From Tangfeifania diversioriginum (GTDB taxonomy: Bacteria; Bacteroidota; Bacteroidia; Bacteroidales; Prolixibacteraceae), in NCBI RefSeq assembly GCF_900141875.1, contig NZ_FQZE01000035.1, forward strand, positions 1-40,547: 40,547 nucleotides of DNA, in the 5' to 3' direction. Under the pieces are notes generated by a model. That model ran no database searches. It saw only the letters and a program-made list of their open reading frames with translations, and was not told the DNA's origin. The translations under genes and the position numbers were made by a program. Numbering within the stretch: position 1 is the first letter of the stretch; every line of letters starts with the position of its first letter. Positions 6,943 through 14,657 of this stretch are shown in pieces.

Positions 6943-9453
6943 TTAATGTGCAAAAGTTTCTTGTTTGCTTTCAGCCAGTTGTTTGATGGCCATTTCAATG
7001 TTCCCGCCCAGCTTTTCAGTCAGGCGGGTGAGTTCGAGCTTTTCAGTTTCTTCGGTTGTGTATGTAAAATATTCCTGCGCAGAAACTTCTGTGGCATAGA
7101 CGGCAGATTGAACCCCGCCCAATCCAATCCATACTTCCTTGTATTTCCGGCTGGGGTCATTGTCCATGTTGATGGACAGAATCTGGTCACGTTCTTTTTC
7201 GGTAAGCCCAAGCAGTTCCTGTATCGCATCAAACTTGTTCATATACTTGCGTTGGTCAAGCAGTATTTTGCAATCCGAATTATTGATAATACTTTCCTTT
7301 ACAATGGGAGAACTGATAATGTCATCTACTTCCTGGGTGACCACTACAGCTTCGCCGAAGTATTTTCGGACGGTTTTAAACAGGTACCGGATGTACTCGC
7401 TCATGTTGGCAGAAGTCAGTGCCTTCCAACATTCTTCAATCAATATCATCTTGCGGATACCTTTCAATCTCCTCATTTTATTAATGAAAGTTTCCATGAT
7501 GATAATGGTCACAATAGGGAGCAGTACCTTGTGGTCGCGGATATTGTCCAGCTCAAACACGATAAAACGTTTGTTGAGCAAATCCAGTTGCTTGTCCGAG
7601 TTCAGCAGAAAATCATATTCGCCCCCTTTGTAATAGGGTTCGAGTACGTTCAGGAAATTATCCACGTCAAAATCCTTTTCGCGGACATTTTTTGAATGCA
7701 GTTCTTTCCGGTAATCCTCCCTGACAAATTCATAAAAGGTATTAAATGAGGGAATGGTACCGATGTCTTTCTTTATAAGCCGGATAAAGCTGTTCACAGC
7801 ATTGGACAAAGCTACTTCTTCCGCCCGGGTAGGAACTTCGCTGTCTTTTTTCCAAAGGGTCAGGATAAGTGTTTTGATGGATTCCCTTTTTTCAATGTCA
7901 AACACCCGGTCATCGGTATAAAACGGGTTAAAAGCAACCGGGCTGTCTTCGGTATAGGTAAAATAAACCCCGTCTTCGCCCTTCGTTTTATAGCGGATTA
8001 AATCACACAACCCTTTATAGCTGTTCCCGGTATCCACGAGTAAAATATGCGTGTCCTGTTCAAAATATTGCCTGACCATGTGATTGGTAAAAAAGGATTT
8101 CCCGCTTCCTGACGGGCCAAGGATAAACTTGTTCCGGTTGGTGATAATCCCTTTTTTCATCGGCAAATCGGAAATATCCACGTGCAATGGTTTCCCGGTA
8201 TTCCGGTCGACCATTTTAATCCCGAACGGCGACGGGGAACTTTGGTAATTGGTTTCCCCTGTAAAAAAGCAACAGGCTTGTTCGATGAATGTATAAAAGC
8301 TTTCCTCTGCCGGAAAGTCTGCTGCATTGCCGGGGATGCCCGACCAGTAAAGGGTCGGGACATCTACGGTGTTGTGGCGCGGCTGGCACCCCATTAGGGA
8401 GATTTGTGAGCCCACATTGTTTTTTATCATTTTTAGTTCCTGCGGGTTGTCAGACCACGCCATCACGTTAAAGTGGGCGCGTACGGAAACCAGCCCCCGG
8501 GCGTGCGCTTCGTTCAGGTACAAATCAATCCATTCCTTGTTCACAAGGTTGCCCCGTCCGTACCGGGCCAGTGATTGCATGTTGCGCCCCATCTTTTCAA
8601 ACCGTTTCAGGTTTTCCTCATGGTTGTCAATAAACACAAACTGGTTATAGATGTGGTTACAGGATAAAAGCAGCCCTACGGGTGATGCAAAAGACAGGCG
8701 GCAACTGCTCCTGTCAGTTGAGAGACGTTCATACCGGCAGTCTGTGGCTACTTTCCCCGGCAAATCGCCCACATTCGAAAGGGTGTGCAAACAAAGGGCA
8801 TTGTCCCCGATATGCATTTCTGCGGGGTCGATACGCATATCCTTTAATTCCGGATTGTTGTACTGGGTAAGGGCAAGGTATTTTTCGATAATGCCGCTCT
8901 CTTTTTCCGTCCCGGCAATCTCCGCCGTGGAAAGCCGTTCCAATTTCATTATTCCGCAATCGTTTATGATGCGTTCAAACTGGCTTACCGCATCCAGGAA
9001 CCGGTTTGCAGTTTCTTTGTCGCTAACCTCTTTGGGGACGATGAACCCGCGGGCAAGGCTGTTAAACGTGCTTTGCTGCCTTGACCGTTCTTTGGTCGTT
9101 TTTGTCAGCATCAGATAGCAGTAGTGGTTCAGGAAAGGGCGTTCGTTAAAATGCCTCTGGAAACTTCGTGAAAGGAAGGATATTTCTTTTGACTCCGGTA
9201 TTTCCGGAGCATAATTTTCCTTACAGAACCAGTCCTGTTTCAAGACAATTGAATAATCGGGTAGTACTTTCAGGGCCTTGCACCACGCAGAGTGTAGTGT
9301 TTCATATCCCGCAGCGCTGACAGTAAAGAGCTCGGGCAGGCGTACCCTGAAGACAACAGTAATATCCGCGTCTTTAGAAAGGATACACCCGTTTTCTACC
9401 GCCAGCAGCGGGAATTTTTGTTCCAGTGTACTTTTTTTTAAAATACTTCTCAT
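6943..9453 (-). CDS. traG: TraG, VirB4-family conjugation ATPase
   Basis: An 836-residue cytoplasmic ATPase that powers the mating channel. The N-terminal half (including TLEQKFPLLAVENGC and the KVLPDYS region) is the VirB4/CagE domain; the C-terminal half is a AAA+ motor with Walker A GPSGSGKS (lysine near residue 452) and a hydrophobic Walker B-like MILIEECWK segment near residue 670. A longer frame starts at 9495, but the ATG at 9453 gives the conserved MR...TLE start of Bacteroides TraG and avoids overlapping traF. It has full family length with no visible lesion, so the secretion motor is probably functional. Bacteroides TraG is a VirB4 homologue, not the VirD4-type TraG of RP4. Confidence 0.93.
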   Translation of the reverse strand: MRSILKKSTLEQKFPLLAVENGCILSKDADITVVFRVRLPELFTVSAAGYETLHSAWCKALKVLPDYSIVLKQDWFCKENYAPEIPESKEISFLSRSFQRHFNERPFLNHYCYLMLTKTTKERSRQQSTFNSLARGFIVPKEVSDKETANRFLDAVSQFERIINDCGIMKLERLSTAEIAGTEKESGIIEKYLALTQYNNPELKDMRIDPAEMHIGDNALCLHTLSNVGDLPGKVATDCRYERLSTDRSSCRLSFASPVGLLLSCNHIYNQFVFIDNHEENLKRFEKMGRNMQSLARYGRGNLVNKEWIDLYLNEAHARGLVSVRAHFNVMAWSDNPQELKMIKNNVGSQISLMGCQPRHNTVDVPTLYWSGIPGNAADFPAEESFYTFIEQACCFFTGETNYQSSPSPFGIKMVDRNTGKPLHVDISDLPMKKGIITNRNKFILGPSGSGKSFFTNHMVRQYFEQDTHILLVDTGNSYKGLCDLIRYKTKGEDGVYFTYTEDSPVAFNPFYTDDRVFDIEKRESIKTLILTLWKKDSEVPTRAEEVALSNAVNSFIRLIKKDIGTIPSFNTFYEFVREDYRKELHSKNVREKDFDVDNFLNVLEPYYKGGEYDFLLNSDKQLDLLNKRFIVFELDNIRDHKVLLPIVTIIIMETFINKMRRLKGIRKMILIEECWKALTSANMSEYIRYLFKTVRKYFGEAVVVTQEVDDIISSPIVKESIINNSDCKILLDQRKYMNKFDAIQELLGLTEKERDQILSINMDNDPSRKYKEVWIGLGGVQSAVYATEVSAQEYFTYTTEETEKLELTRLTEKLGGNIEMAIKQLAESKQETFAH

Positions 9454-9484
9454 TTGGATGAATGTAATTTTAAGGTGATTGTTT

Positions 9485-9802
9485 TTACCTGGCACGGCTT
9501 AGCAGTTTCAGTACCCTTCGCCGGTTTATTAACCTGCGGGGGTAACGTTTTACAGACTGTAGTTTCATCAGCCCGTGTGTGCCATATTTCCTGTTAAGGG
9601 AAAAAGTTTGCCAGATAAGCAACGGGGCTGTAATTACAGCGAACCCGATACATACGGTTTGTGGCACACCGCTCATGTACATCACCATAAAAAGGATGAT
9701 GATACCGAGCAGCCCACCGGCAAAGATGAACAGGTACTGGCTTTTCAGCCCCTTAAATTCGACAGGCTTGTTTATGCCTTTGTTAATTGTGAATTCTGCC
9801 AT
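9485..9802 (-). CDS. traF: Conjugative transposon protein TraF (DUF4133)
   Basis: A 105-residue protein of the DUF4133/TraF family, VirB3-like. Two adjacent membrane helices (about residues 24-45 and 50-68) follow an N-terminal INKGINKPVEFKGLKSQYL segment typical of the family, and the C terminus is strongly basic (RYPRRLINRRR), so it should face the cytoplasm near the TraG ATPase. It starts three bases after the traE stop. Confidence 0.88.
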   Translation of the reverse strand: MAEFTINKGINKPVEFKGLKSQYLFIFAGGLLGIIILFMVMYMSGVPQTVCIGFAVITAPLLIWQTFSLNRKYGTHGLMKLQSVKRYPRRLINRRRVLKLLSRAR

Positions 9803-9805
9803 GGC

Positions 9806-10102
9806 TTACAGGAAAAACGACCTTAAAATGGTGGCTGCCACAATCAGGAAAATACACGCCCCGAACCACGAAGCTGCAACTTTTGAAGTGTCCGGGTCCC
9901 CGCTGGAAAATTTGTTGTAAACTTTTACGCCTCCAATTAGGCCGACAACGGCGCCAATGGCATAAATCAATTTAGTGGCCGGGTCAAAGTACGAGGTGAC
10001 CATCTGTGTAGCTTCCGCAATACCGGCGCTACCATCCCCCTGGGCCATAAGGCTGACCCACGAGAGGAGAAATACGAAAAATGAGATTACTTTTTTTACC
10101 AT
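9806..10102 (-). CDS. traE: Conjugative transposon protein TraE (DUF4134)
   Basis: A 98-residue protein of the DUF4134/TraE family, the VirB2-like candidate pilin. A signal peptide (MVKKVISFFVFLLSWVSLMAQ) precedes two hydrophobic helices around a GGVKVYNKFSSGDPD loop, as in cyclised or processed pilins. It is first in the traE-N run, and its promoter and a leader hairpin can be seen in the 200 bases upstream. Confidence 0.88.
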   Translation of the reverse strand: MVKKVISFFVFLLSWVSLMAQGDGSAGIAEATQMVTSYFDPATKLIYAIGAVVGLIGGVKVYNKFSSGDPDTSKVAASWFGACIFLIVAATILRSFFL

Positions 10103-10119
10103 TTGTTTGCAATTTTATG

Positions 10120-10139
10120 CCGGGCAAAACCTGCCCCGG
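10120..10139 (-). promoter_or_regulatory. Leader hairpin upstream of traE
   Basis: A GC-rich inverted repeat, CCGGGCA (10120-10126) with TGCCCCGG (10132-10139, one bulged C). It would form in the traE leader about 18-37 bases before the start codon. No T-run follows in the traE direction, so it is not an evident attenuator. It may stabilise the messenger or hide the start region. Confidence 0.4.
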
Positions 10140-10154
10140 CGGTTAATACTTGCG

Positions 10155-10162
10155 CAAACCTA
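10155..10162 (-). promoter_or_regulatory. Promoter -7 element upstream of traE
   Basis: On the minus strand TAGGTTTG matches the Bacteroidota -7 consensus TANNTTTG exactly. No TTTG lies at the usual 19-21 base distance upstream, so the -33 part is weak or absent. If active, transcription would start near 10150 with a leader of about 48 bases, letting the traE-N operon be expressed apart from traA-D and the toxin-antitoxin pair. Confidence 0.4.
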
Positions 10163-10302
10163 TGGTTAAATTGAAAGGCATTCTTTGGGTGTGGTTAAGG
10201 TGTCCCTACTTGTCGTTTTTTGTCCGAGGGAAGTGGAAACAGATAAGCAGATGATAAAAGAAAAAATGGTTTGGGTAAAAAGTTCTTTGTAATCCTTTTA
10301 TT

Positions 10303-11349
10303 TTAAGCTTTGCTCAAGCTCTTATGCCAATAAAAGAAAGCTTCGGCATTGGTCTTTTTTAATTTGTTGAGCTTGTTGAATTCCTGGCCTTCTATGAGCC
10401 ATTCCCTGATTTCCAACGGATTTTTAAACCTTTCTATTTTTTGGTTTTTCCCGTTATTTAATAAGGTAGTCAGGTAGGCCACTTTCGCTGCAGCTGTTAT
10501 GGCTTCATCTATTGCAAAACGCTCAATCGTAAAATTTGTAAAGTTTTTAATTCCAAGTTGCAGGTGATTGAATTCGTCCGATTTTAAGTTCCTTTCGACG
10601 AGTGTATAACAGGTTTCTCTGGTGTCCTTTAATACTTCATCTGTATTTATTTCCAGGTTTCGGTAGCCAATTTCTTCCTGAACTACTTTTGAATAACTGT
10701 TCCTGACTACATCAAGGTCGGTTATCCTGTCAAACAGAAACGCAATATCGTATAGCTGTTTTATGATTTCCACAGGACGGTTCTTGGAGTACAGGATACC
10801 GGTTGTTTTTGGTGCAAATGCGGTTAGTTTATCCCCCAGGATTGCTTCAAACGTAGGCAAAACAACCATTGTATTCTCACCTGAAGTTGCCAGCCAACTG
10901 TGTTTTAAAGGGTATTCCCGTGTTTGGGGATACGGGTTAGGGGCGTACAATAAATCCAGCAAAACCGGTTCTTCTCGCCCATCAACAACACTTTTATAAA
11001 ACATTTTGAAATGCCCGACCGGTGCGCCGGGGGTATGTTTCCTGTCGTTGTCGTCTTCCCAGCGGATAAACATATCCAATCCGCATATCTTATCGAGAAT
11101 GTCCCTGATTTTGCTTTCGTGCTCCAAGGTAATAACATCAATATCTATCGAAAATCGTTTTGGGGTCTCAGTTGCCAACAGCAATGCGGTCCCTCCTTTA
11201 AAAACAAATTCCAAACCGTTCTGCCGCAGTTGTTCCAGAAAGGTCAGCGCATAAATTACTTTTTCAATCAGTTTTGGGTCAATGCGTTTCCCCAACCTGC
11301 CTCTCAGGCTGGTAATCCATTCTATTGTATGTGATTTTTTATCTATCAT
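10303..11349 (-). CDS. AbiEii/AbiGii-family nucleotidyltransferase toxin
   Basis: A 348-residue protein with the minimal-nucleotidyltransferase signature of AbiEii toxins: GG near residues 52-53 in FKGGTALLL, then RFSIDIDV with the paired aspartates near 69 and 71, and a later EAILGDKLTAF motif around the conserved lysine. AbiEii proteins act as toxins in type IV toxin-antitoxin and phage-abortive systems; related enzymes such as MenT add nucleotides to tRNA. It starts 22 bases after the DUF6577 gene and is its likely partner. The pair sits between traD and traE, which suggests the element picked it up for stability or phage defence. All catalytic residues I can check are present. Confidence 0.85.
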   Translation of the reverse strand: MIDKKSHTIEWITSLRGRLGKRIDPKLIEKVIYALTFLEQLRQNGLEFVFKGGTALLLATETPKRFSIDIDVITLEHESKIRDILDKICGLDMFIRWEDDNDRKHTPGAPVGHFKMFYKSVVDGREEPVLLDLLYAPNPYPQTREYPLKHSWLATSGENTMVVLPTFEAILGDKLTAFAPKTTGILYSKNRPVEIIKQLYDIAFLFDRITDLDVVRNSYSKVVQEEIGYRNLEINTDEVLKDTRETCYTLVERNLKSDEFNHLQLGIKNFTNFTIERFAIDEAITAAAKVAYLTTLLNNGKNQKIERFKNPLEIREWLIEGQEFNKLNKLKKTNAEAFFYWHKSLSKA

Positions 11350-11361
11350 TGCATGTATAAT

Positions 11362-11390
11362 TTTGGCATAATTAGTCTTTTTTTGCCAAA
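11362..11390. promoter_or_regulatory. Inverted repeat between antitoxin and toxin genes
   Basis: TTTGGCA (11362-11368) and TGCCAAA (11384-11390) form a perfect 7-bp inverted repeat with a 15-base spacer. It spans the antitoxin stop codon and ends 12 bases before the toxin start. The same half-site occurs as an inverted repeat at the antitoxin promoter, so both may be operators for the antitoxin. Confidence 0.45.
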
Positions 11391-12103
11391 CCTATATTTA
11401 TCAGTTTTTCAACTTCACTCTCCCTATTCCTGCGAAGGGCATAACGTTTCATCTTCAATTTGTTTATTGCAAACTTCTCCATTGCTGTCTTCATAATAAA
11501 CCTTGTTTCGTTTTGCTGTGCAGAAAAGAGGTTTGTATCAGCCAACATGTCAACCAAAAGTTTTTCCAAAGCCGGAATGACTATTTTGTGTGTTTCTATT
11601 AAAGGAGCTTCTGAAACCAGATTTTTGACAATAACAACATCATCCAGATTTTGGATATATCGGTTAAATATTTCTTCATTTGGATTCAGAAAAACATTTT
11701 TGAGCGTTTCATTAAGAAACCCGAAAACGTGTTCGGAAGCATCTTTTTCCACTTCAACCACCAAATAATGTTTAAATGGCTGGTGTTGCATCAAATCGTT
11801 CAGCCAGGCGCTGTCCCATACACAATAAGTTATGAAGGGAAACTCCAGTTTTATTTTGTTGTATATTTTTTTTAAAGAGCCCGAAACTTCAGGATTGAAC
11901 AGGGATATGCTTCCCAACTCATAAATTCCCTTTGAAGGGGTGCTGATTTTTCCCTCTTTTTTCAACTTTGATAAATACATGTTAATCGTATTATCAGACC
12001 AATGAGGAAAATCTTCCTTTATTGATGAGACAAGCTTTTGTTTGGAAAGCCTTTCACTTTCCCGGAAGTAATGGTTAATATGCTGTTCCAGTGTTTTAGC
12101 CAA
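11372..12103 (-). CDS. DUF6577-like antitoxin partner of AbiEii (winged helix)
   Basis: About 244 residues from the TTG at 12103, or 262 from an ATG at 12157. The N-terminal 80 residues look like a winged-helix DNA-binding domain (KLVSSIKEDFPHWSDN, then INMYLSKLKKEGKI and GIYEL), followed by a mixed domain seen in DUF6577/AbiEi-like proteins paired with AbiEii toxins in Bacteroidota. By analogy with AbiEi it should be a transcription autoregulator and antitoxin. I prefer the downstream TTG because a TACATTTG promoter element and an inverted repeat lie inside the first codons of the longer frame; the choice is not certain. The gene immediately precedes the toxin. Confidence 0.7.
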   Translation of the reverse strand: MAKTLEQHINHYFRESERLSKQKLVSSIKEDFPHWSDNTINMYLSKLKKEGKISTPSKGIYELGSISLFNPEVSGSLKKIYNKIKLEFPFITYCVWDSAWLNDLMQHQPFKHYLVVEVEKDASEHVFGFLNETLKNVFLNPNEEIFNRYIQNLDDVVIVKNLVSEAPLIETHKIVIPALEKLLVDMLADTNLFSAQQNETRFIMKTAMEKFAINKLKMKRYALRRNRESEVEKLINIGLAKKD

Positions 12104-12110
12104 AATTGTT

Positions 12111-12147
12111 TTTGTTGCAAATGTAGCACTATTCTTTATAAAACTGG
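12111..12147 (-). promoter_or_regulatory. Promoter of the antitoxin-toxin pair
   Basis: On the minus strand TACATTTG matches the -7 consensus TANNTTTG, preceded after about 22 bases by TTTG in a TTTTTTGCC context. Transcription would start just before the TTG codon at 12103, so the mRNA would be nearly leaderless. The upstream half overlaps the TGGCAAA/TTTGCCA inverted repeat. Confidence 0.45.
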
Positions 12148-12169
12148 CAAAAAACATATCTATTTGCCA
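12145..12169. promoter_or_regulatory. Candidate operator at the antitoxin promoter
   Basis: TGGCAAA (12145-12151) and TTTGCCA (12163-12169) form a perfect 7-bp inverted repeat, spacer 11 bases, overlapping the -33 region. AbiEi antitoxins are known to repress their operons by binding inverted repeats at the promoter, so this is a plausible autoregulatory site; the link to this protein is inference. Confidence 0.5.
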
Positions 12170-12199
12170 AACTTATATCTATGCCCTTCCGCAAAAACC

Positions 12200-12844
12200 T
12201 CACAAATATTTCCCTAAATCAAACCCCTCTGCATCATCAGTTTCGGATTCCTGCCTAGCTGATGTTTTCAACTCAGCCTCGCACCTGTCCAGGATACTGG
12301 CAACTTTTTGTTCTCCGCCTTCCACTTGGCTTATAAGCTGTTTAAGCAGGTCGGTTTCATTTACCGTTCTGATTATTTTAGCAGCTTTTACAATGTGTGC
12401 CTGTGATAATTCATGCAGGTGCGATTGTATGGCTTCTGACATTTCGGACAGGTCGTCAAAACTTGCCCCTGTTGCCAACACGGGGACAAGTTCCGTATCG
12501 TCAAATGGAAGCTCATCCCCTTCATTTTCTTCCTCGTTTGGTTGATATAAGGGTTCTATGTCCACGTCAATATTTAGCAGGGCTTCTTCTCGTGTGTAGA
12601 AAACCTGCTCTATATCTTCCGGTGGAATGACACGACGTTTGTTGACACTCCTCTGGATGGAACCATCGACATATTGTCCCAACCGGGTTTTGCTTATACC
12701 AACAATACTTTCGTTATTTTCTGGTGTTTCAGCTTCGGTTTCCTGCGTCTTTACGCCTTTCGTGCCATTCAACAAGAAATATCCTGCCGAAAAGATGCAA
12801 AATGCCACAATTACAATCCCTGCAATATCAACCATACTTATCAT
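12200..12844 (-). CDS. traD: Conjugal transfer protein TraD (Bacteroides type)
   Basis: A 214-residue protein resembling TraD of Bacteroides conjugative transposons, function unknown. One membrane helix lies at residues 5-25 (VDIAGIVIVAFCIFSAGYFLL); the rest is acidic and cytoplasmic, with a conserved ISKTRLGQYVDG...RRVIPPEDIE segment. It overlaps traB by four bases (ATGA), a sign of translational coupling. It is not the VirD4-like TraD of F plasmid; the coupling protein here is MobC. Confidence 0.8.
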   Translation of the reverse strand: MISMVDIAGIVIVAFCIFSAGYFLLNGTKGVKTQETEAETPENNESIVGISKTRLGQYVDGSIQRSVNKRRVIPPEDIEQVFYTREEALLNIDVDIEPLYQPNEEENEGDELPFDDTELVPVLATGASFDDLSEMSEAIQSHLHELSQAHIVKAAKIIRTVNETDLLKQLISQVEGGEQKVASILDRCEAELKTSARQESETDDAEGFDLGKYL

Positions 12845-13206
12845 GATTGAAAAGGTTGTTTGATGTTCTCGTTAAAAAGCCGGATAATTTCGTCTTTGTA
12901 CTGCTCAAAATGTGATGCAATAATGGCTTCCACATAACCGCCCAAAGTAGCTTTGTCTCCGCCGATGGTTGCCATTATATTTTTGAGCTGGCTAATCAGT
13001 TCTTTACTAAGATATATAGTGCTTTTTTCACCCTCGCTTCCCCTTTGAATAAATGAACTGATATAATCGGATGTTTTATTACCAGGAGCTGTGGCATCTT
13101 TCCCTTTTCGTAAAGCATTCACAGGTGGACGGTTCTTGTCTTTAGTCGGCTTGTCACCACCCGAAGCTACCATTTTCATAAATTCGTTATCATCAACTTC
13201 TTTCAT
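12841..13206 (-). CDS. traB: Conjugal transfer protein TraB (DUF3408 family)
   Basis: A 121-residue protein resembling the DUF3408 proteins encoded between traA and traD in Bacteroides elements. The N-terminal half is Lys/Pro/Gly-rich and probably disordered; the C-terminal half (STIYLSKELISQLKNI...LGGYVEAIIASHF) looks like a ribbon-helix-helix DNA-binding fold. It follows traA by three bases. A ParA-like ATPase next to a small DNA-binding protein suggests a partition-like or relaxosome-positioning pair, which is inference. CTnDOT has both traB and traC here; only one is visible, and the letter assigned is uncertain. Confidence 0.72.
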   Translation of the reverse strand: MKEVDDNEFMKMVASGGDKPTKDKNRPPVNALRKGKDATAPGNKTSDYISSFIQRGSEGEKSTIYLSKELISQLKNIMATIGGDKATLGGYVEAIIASHFEQYKDEIIRLFNENIKQPFQS

Positions 13207-13209
13207 AGC

Positions 13210-13971
13210 TTATAATTTCAGGGTTTCTGTAACTTCATCAATCAATTCTGTAATATTGCTCCCTTTGGCTATTTGTCTGTCCGGAGGAAACAGTGTGGAG
13301 CGGAACGGGCGTTGCCCGGCGCCAAGTATTTCTTTTCGGTAACGTTTGGTATCGGGGACCCTGGTTTTTAACAAGGGCAATTTCAAACTTGCAACACCTT
13401 TGGAGTAAATATCATACAAAGCCGTTTTCTCCCGCTTATCGACAAGGTTCCAGAACAGGTACAACTGTTTTTGAGGATTGGCTTTAATCATTTCACCAAT
13501 GGCCTTTGCGAAATTAAGACTGCTTTCCAGCACCACGCGGTCAGCGCTTATAGGCACAAGAAATACATCCATTTCAGACAGTAATTTATACATCCCCGAG
13601 GTGTTAACGGTTCCCGGGACATCAAACAACACAAGGTCAATTACTACCTTTGTTTGTTCCAGGAACTCTTCAACGATACTTATGGCTGATTCAGCCGAAG
13701 CTTTTAAAATGGGATAAGCTTTTTTATCCAACCGTGTGAACTGTTCATAAGCAAGGGCTTTTAGCTGCCTGTCCTTTGATACGGTTTCTATTTCCCGTTC
13801 CCGCATTTGCAGGATACTGTACTGAGGGTAATCACAATCCACTACCAATACGGTCAAATCCTTTTCGTAATGTAGGTAACTTGCCGTTAATACGGTAAAA
13901 GTTGTTTTTCCTACGCCGCCTTTTTGGGTGGCATAAGCCATAAATAATGGTTTGTTCATTTGTCTTTCCAT
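13210..13971 (-). CDS. traA: TraA, ParA-family ATPase
   Basis: A 253-residue ParA/MinD-family ATPase. The deviant Walker A motif KGGVGKTT lies at residues 17-24 with the signature lysine K17, followed by VVDCDYPQ (Walker A') and FDVPGT (Walker B region). It is the first gene of the traA-B-D run and may help position the element's DNA or the relaxosome; in Bacteroides elements the exact role is not established. An internal ATG gives MNKPLF four codons later and could also be the start. The upstream 686 bases hold the divergent mob promoter region. Confidence 0.85.
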   Translation of the reverse strand: MERQMNKPLFMAYATQKGGVGKTTFTVLTASYLHYEKDLTVLVVDCDYPQYSILQMREREIETVSKDRQLKALAYEQFTRLDKKAYPILKASAESAISIVEEFLEQTKVVIDLVLFDVPGTVNTSGMYKLLSEMDVFLVPISADRVVLESSLNFAKAIGEMIKANPQKQLYLFWNLVDKREKTALYDIYSKGVASLKLPLLKTRVPDTKRYRKEILGAGQRPFRSTLFPPDRQIAKGSNITELIDEVTETLKL

Positions 13972-14031
13972 TGCTTTAAATGTTTACGTTTTTAAATAAA
14001 TATTTCAATATTTGGCTGAGTATTTATCGTT

Positions 14032-14051
14032 GTAAATGTGTATTTCAACAA
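14032..14051 (+). repeat. 20-bp imperfect direct repeat, copy 1
   Basis: GTAAATGTGTATTTCAACAA here and GTAAATATGTATTTGTACAA at 14252-14271 agree at 17 of 20 positions. A weaker related stretch lies at 13991-14010. They may be binding sites for a tra or mob regulator. Confidence 0.4.
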
Positions 14052-14251
14052 GCGTTAATTCCATCAGGCAGATATTTATTCATACATTCCTTTATTCGTG
14101 TAAAAGATTATTCTACCGCTCCTTTAATTCACTGTTTTTGTGTGCGGTTATCAGGATATTTCTTTGCCTGTCTTTACGTTCGATTATCTGCCCGGATAAC
14201 TATGCGTTTCCAGAATTAAGCAATTGCACATTTATGTACTTCTGCAAACGC

Positions 14252-14271
14252 GTAAATATGTATTTGTACAA
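14252..14271 (+). repeat. 20-bp imperfect direct repeat, copy 2
   Basis: Second copy of the repeat at 14032-14051, with differences at three positions. It lies about 200 bases before the mob promoter element, inside the candidate oriT/regulatory region. Confidence 0.4.
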
Positions 14272-14454
14272 TTATCCACCTGTTCATTTGCCCGGCAAAA
14301 AGCACATTTAACCAACCATTTTCCAACCTGTTTATCCAGTTACAAACACAAATACAACCACAAACAAAACCAAAAAAATCGCCTCCTGCCAGGCTATGGT
14401 CAAACTGTCCTGCTTTGTCTGTATTTGTCTATTTCATAGAATTTTAACCTGTTT

Positions 14455-14462
14455 TACTTTTG
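14455..14462 (+). promoter_or_regulatory. Promoter -7 element for the mob operon
   Basis: TACTTTTG fits the Bacteroidota -7 consensus TANNTTTG. At the expected -33 distance only ATTT is found, so the match is partial. A transcript starting near 14468 would have a leader of about 190 bases holding two hairpins before the mobA ATG at 14658. Confidence 0.4.
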
Positions 14463-14558
14463 CGGCAATGAATGAAAGTCGGAAACATTGGACTTTTGTC
14501 GGGAATTACCAACCGAACGATAGTGAAGGAATATTTGCGTCGGCAAATAGCAAGGTGT

Positions 14559-14596
14559 GTTTTGAGCCTCCCGAAATATTTTCGGTGGCTCAAAAC
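14559..14596 (+). other. Large hairpin upstream of mobA
   Basis: GTTTTGAGCC (14559-14568) pairs perfectly with GGCTCAAAAC (14587-14596); inside it CCGAAA pairs with TTTCGG around a three-base loop, with a small internal bulge. Just upstream ATTTGC/GCAAAT (14533-14548) makes a smaller stem. Such structure next to relaxase genes is typical of oriT or of RNA control of mob expression. Confidence 0.6.
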
Positions 14597-14657
14597 ATCC
14601 GTCCCCAGAAGTCCGGCTTTTTTGGCTCCGAAGTCGCTAAAATTTAAAAATAGAAGA

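Larger units (their letters stand above)
13972..14657. other. traA-mobA divergent region, candidate oriT
   Basis: A 686-base stretch between divergent traA and mobA. Left part: TATTT motifs at 14001, 14021 and 14041, spaced exactly 20 bases, and a repeat at 14032-14051 that recurs imperfectly at 14252-14271. Middle: TTATC/GATAA hairpin (14184-14199). Right part: a TACTTTTG promoter element (14455-14462), a 6-bp hairpin (14533-14548) and a large hairpin (14559-14596). An open frame in phase with mobA runs from 14472, but the strong hairpins argue for non-coding DNA. Relaxase operons of this type normally lie next to their origin of transfer, so oriT is expected here; I cannot identify a nic site. 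Confidence 0.55.

Noticed and set aside
6940-7695. 251-codon plus-strand frame opposite traG
   Set aside because: It is antisense to the conserved ATPase domain of traG and reflects codon bias in the opposite strand.
14184-14199. TTATC/GATAA hairpin as the nic site
   Set aside because: The stem has only five pairs and I know no nic consensus for this relaxase that it matches, so it is only mentioned within the candidate region.
14472-14657. In-frame 62-codon extension of mobA
   Set aside because: It covers two strong hairpins and lacks protein-like character, while the ATG at 14658 gives the family's standard start.
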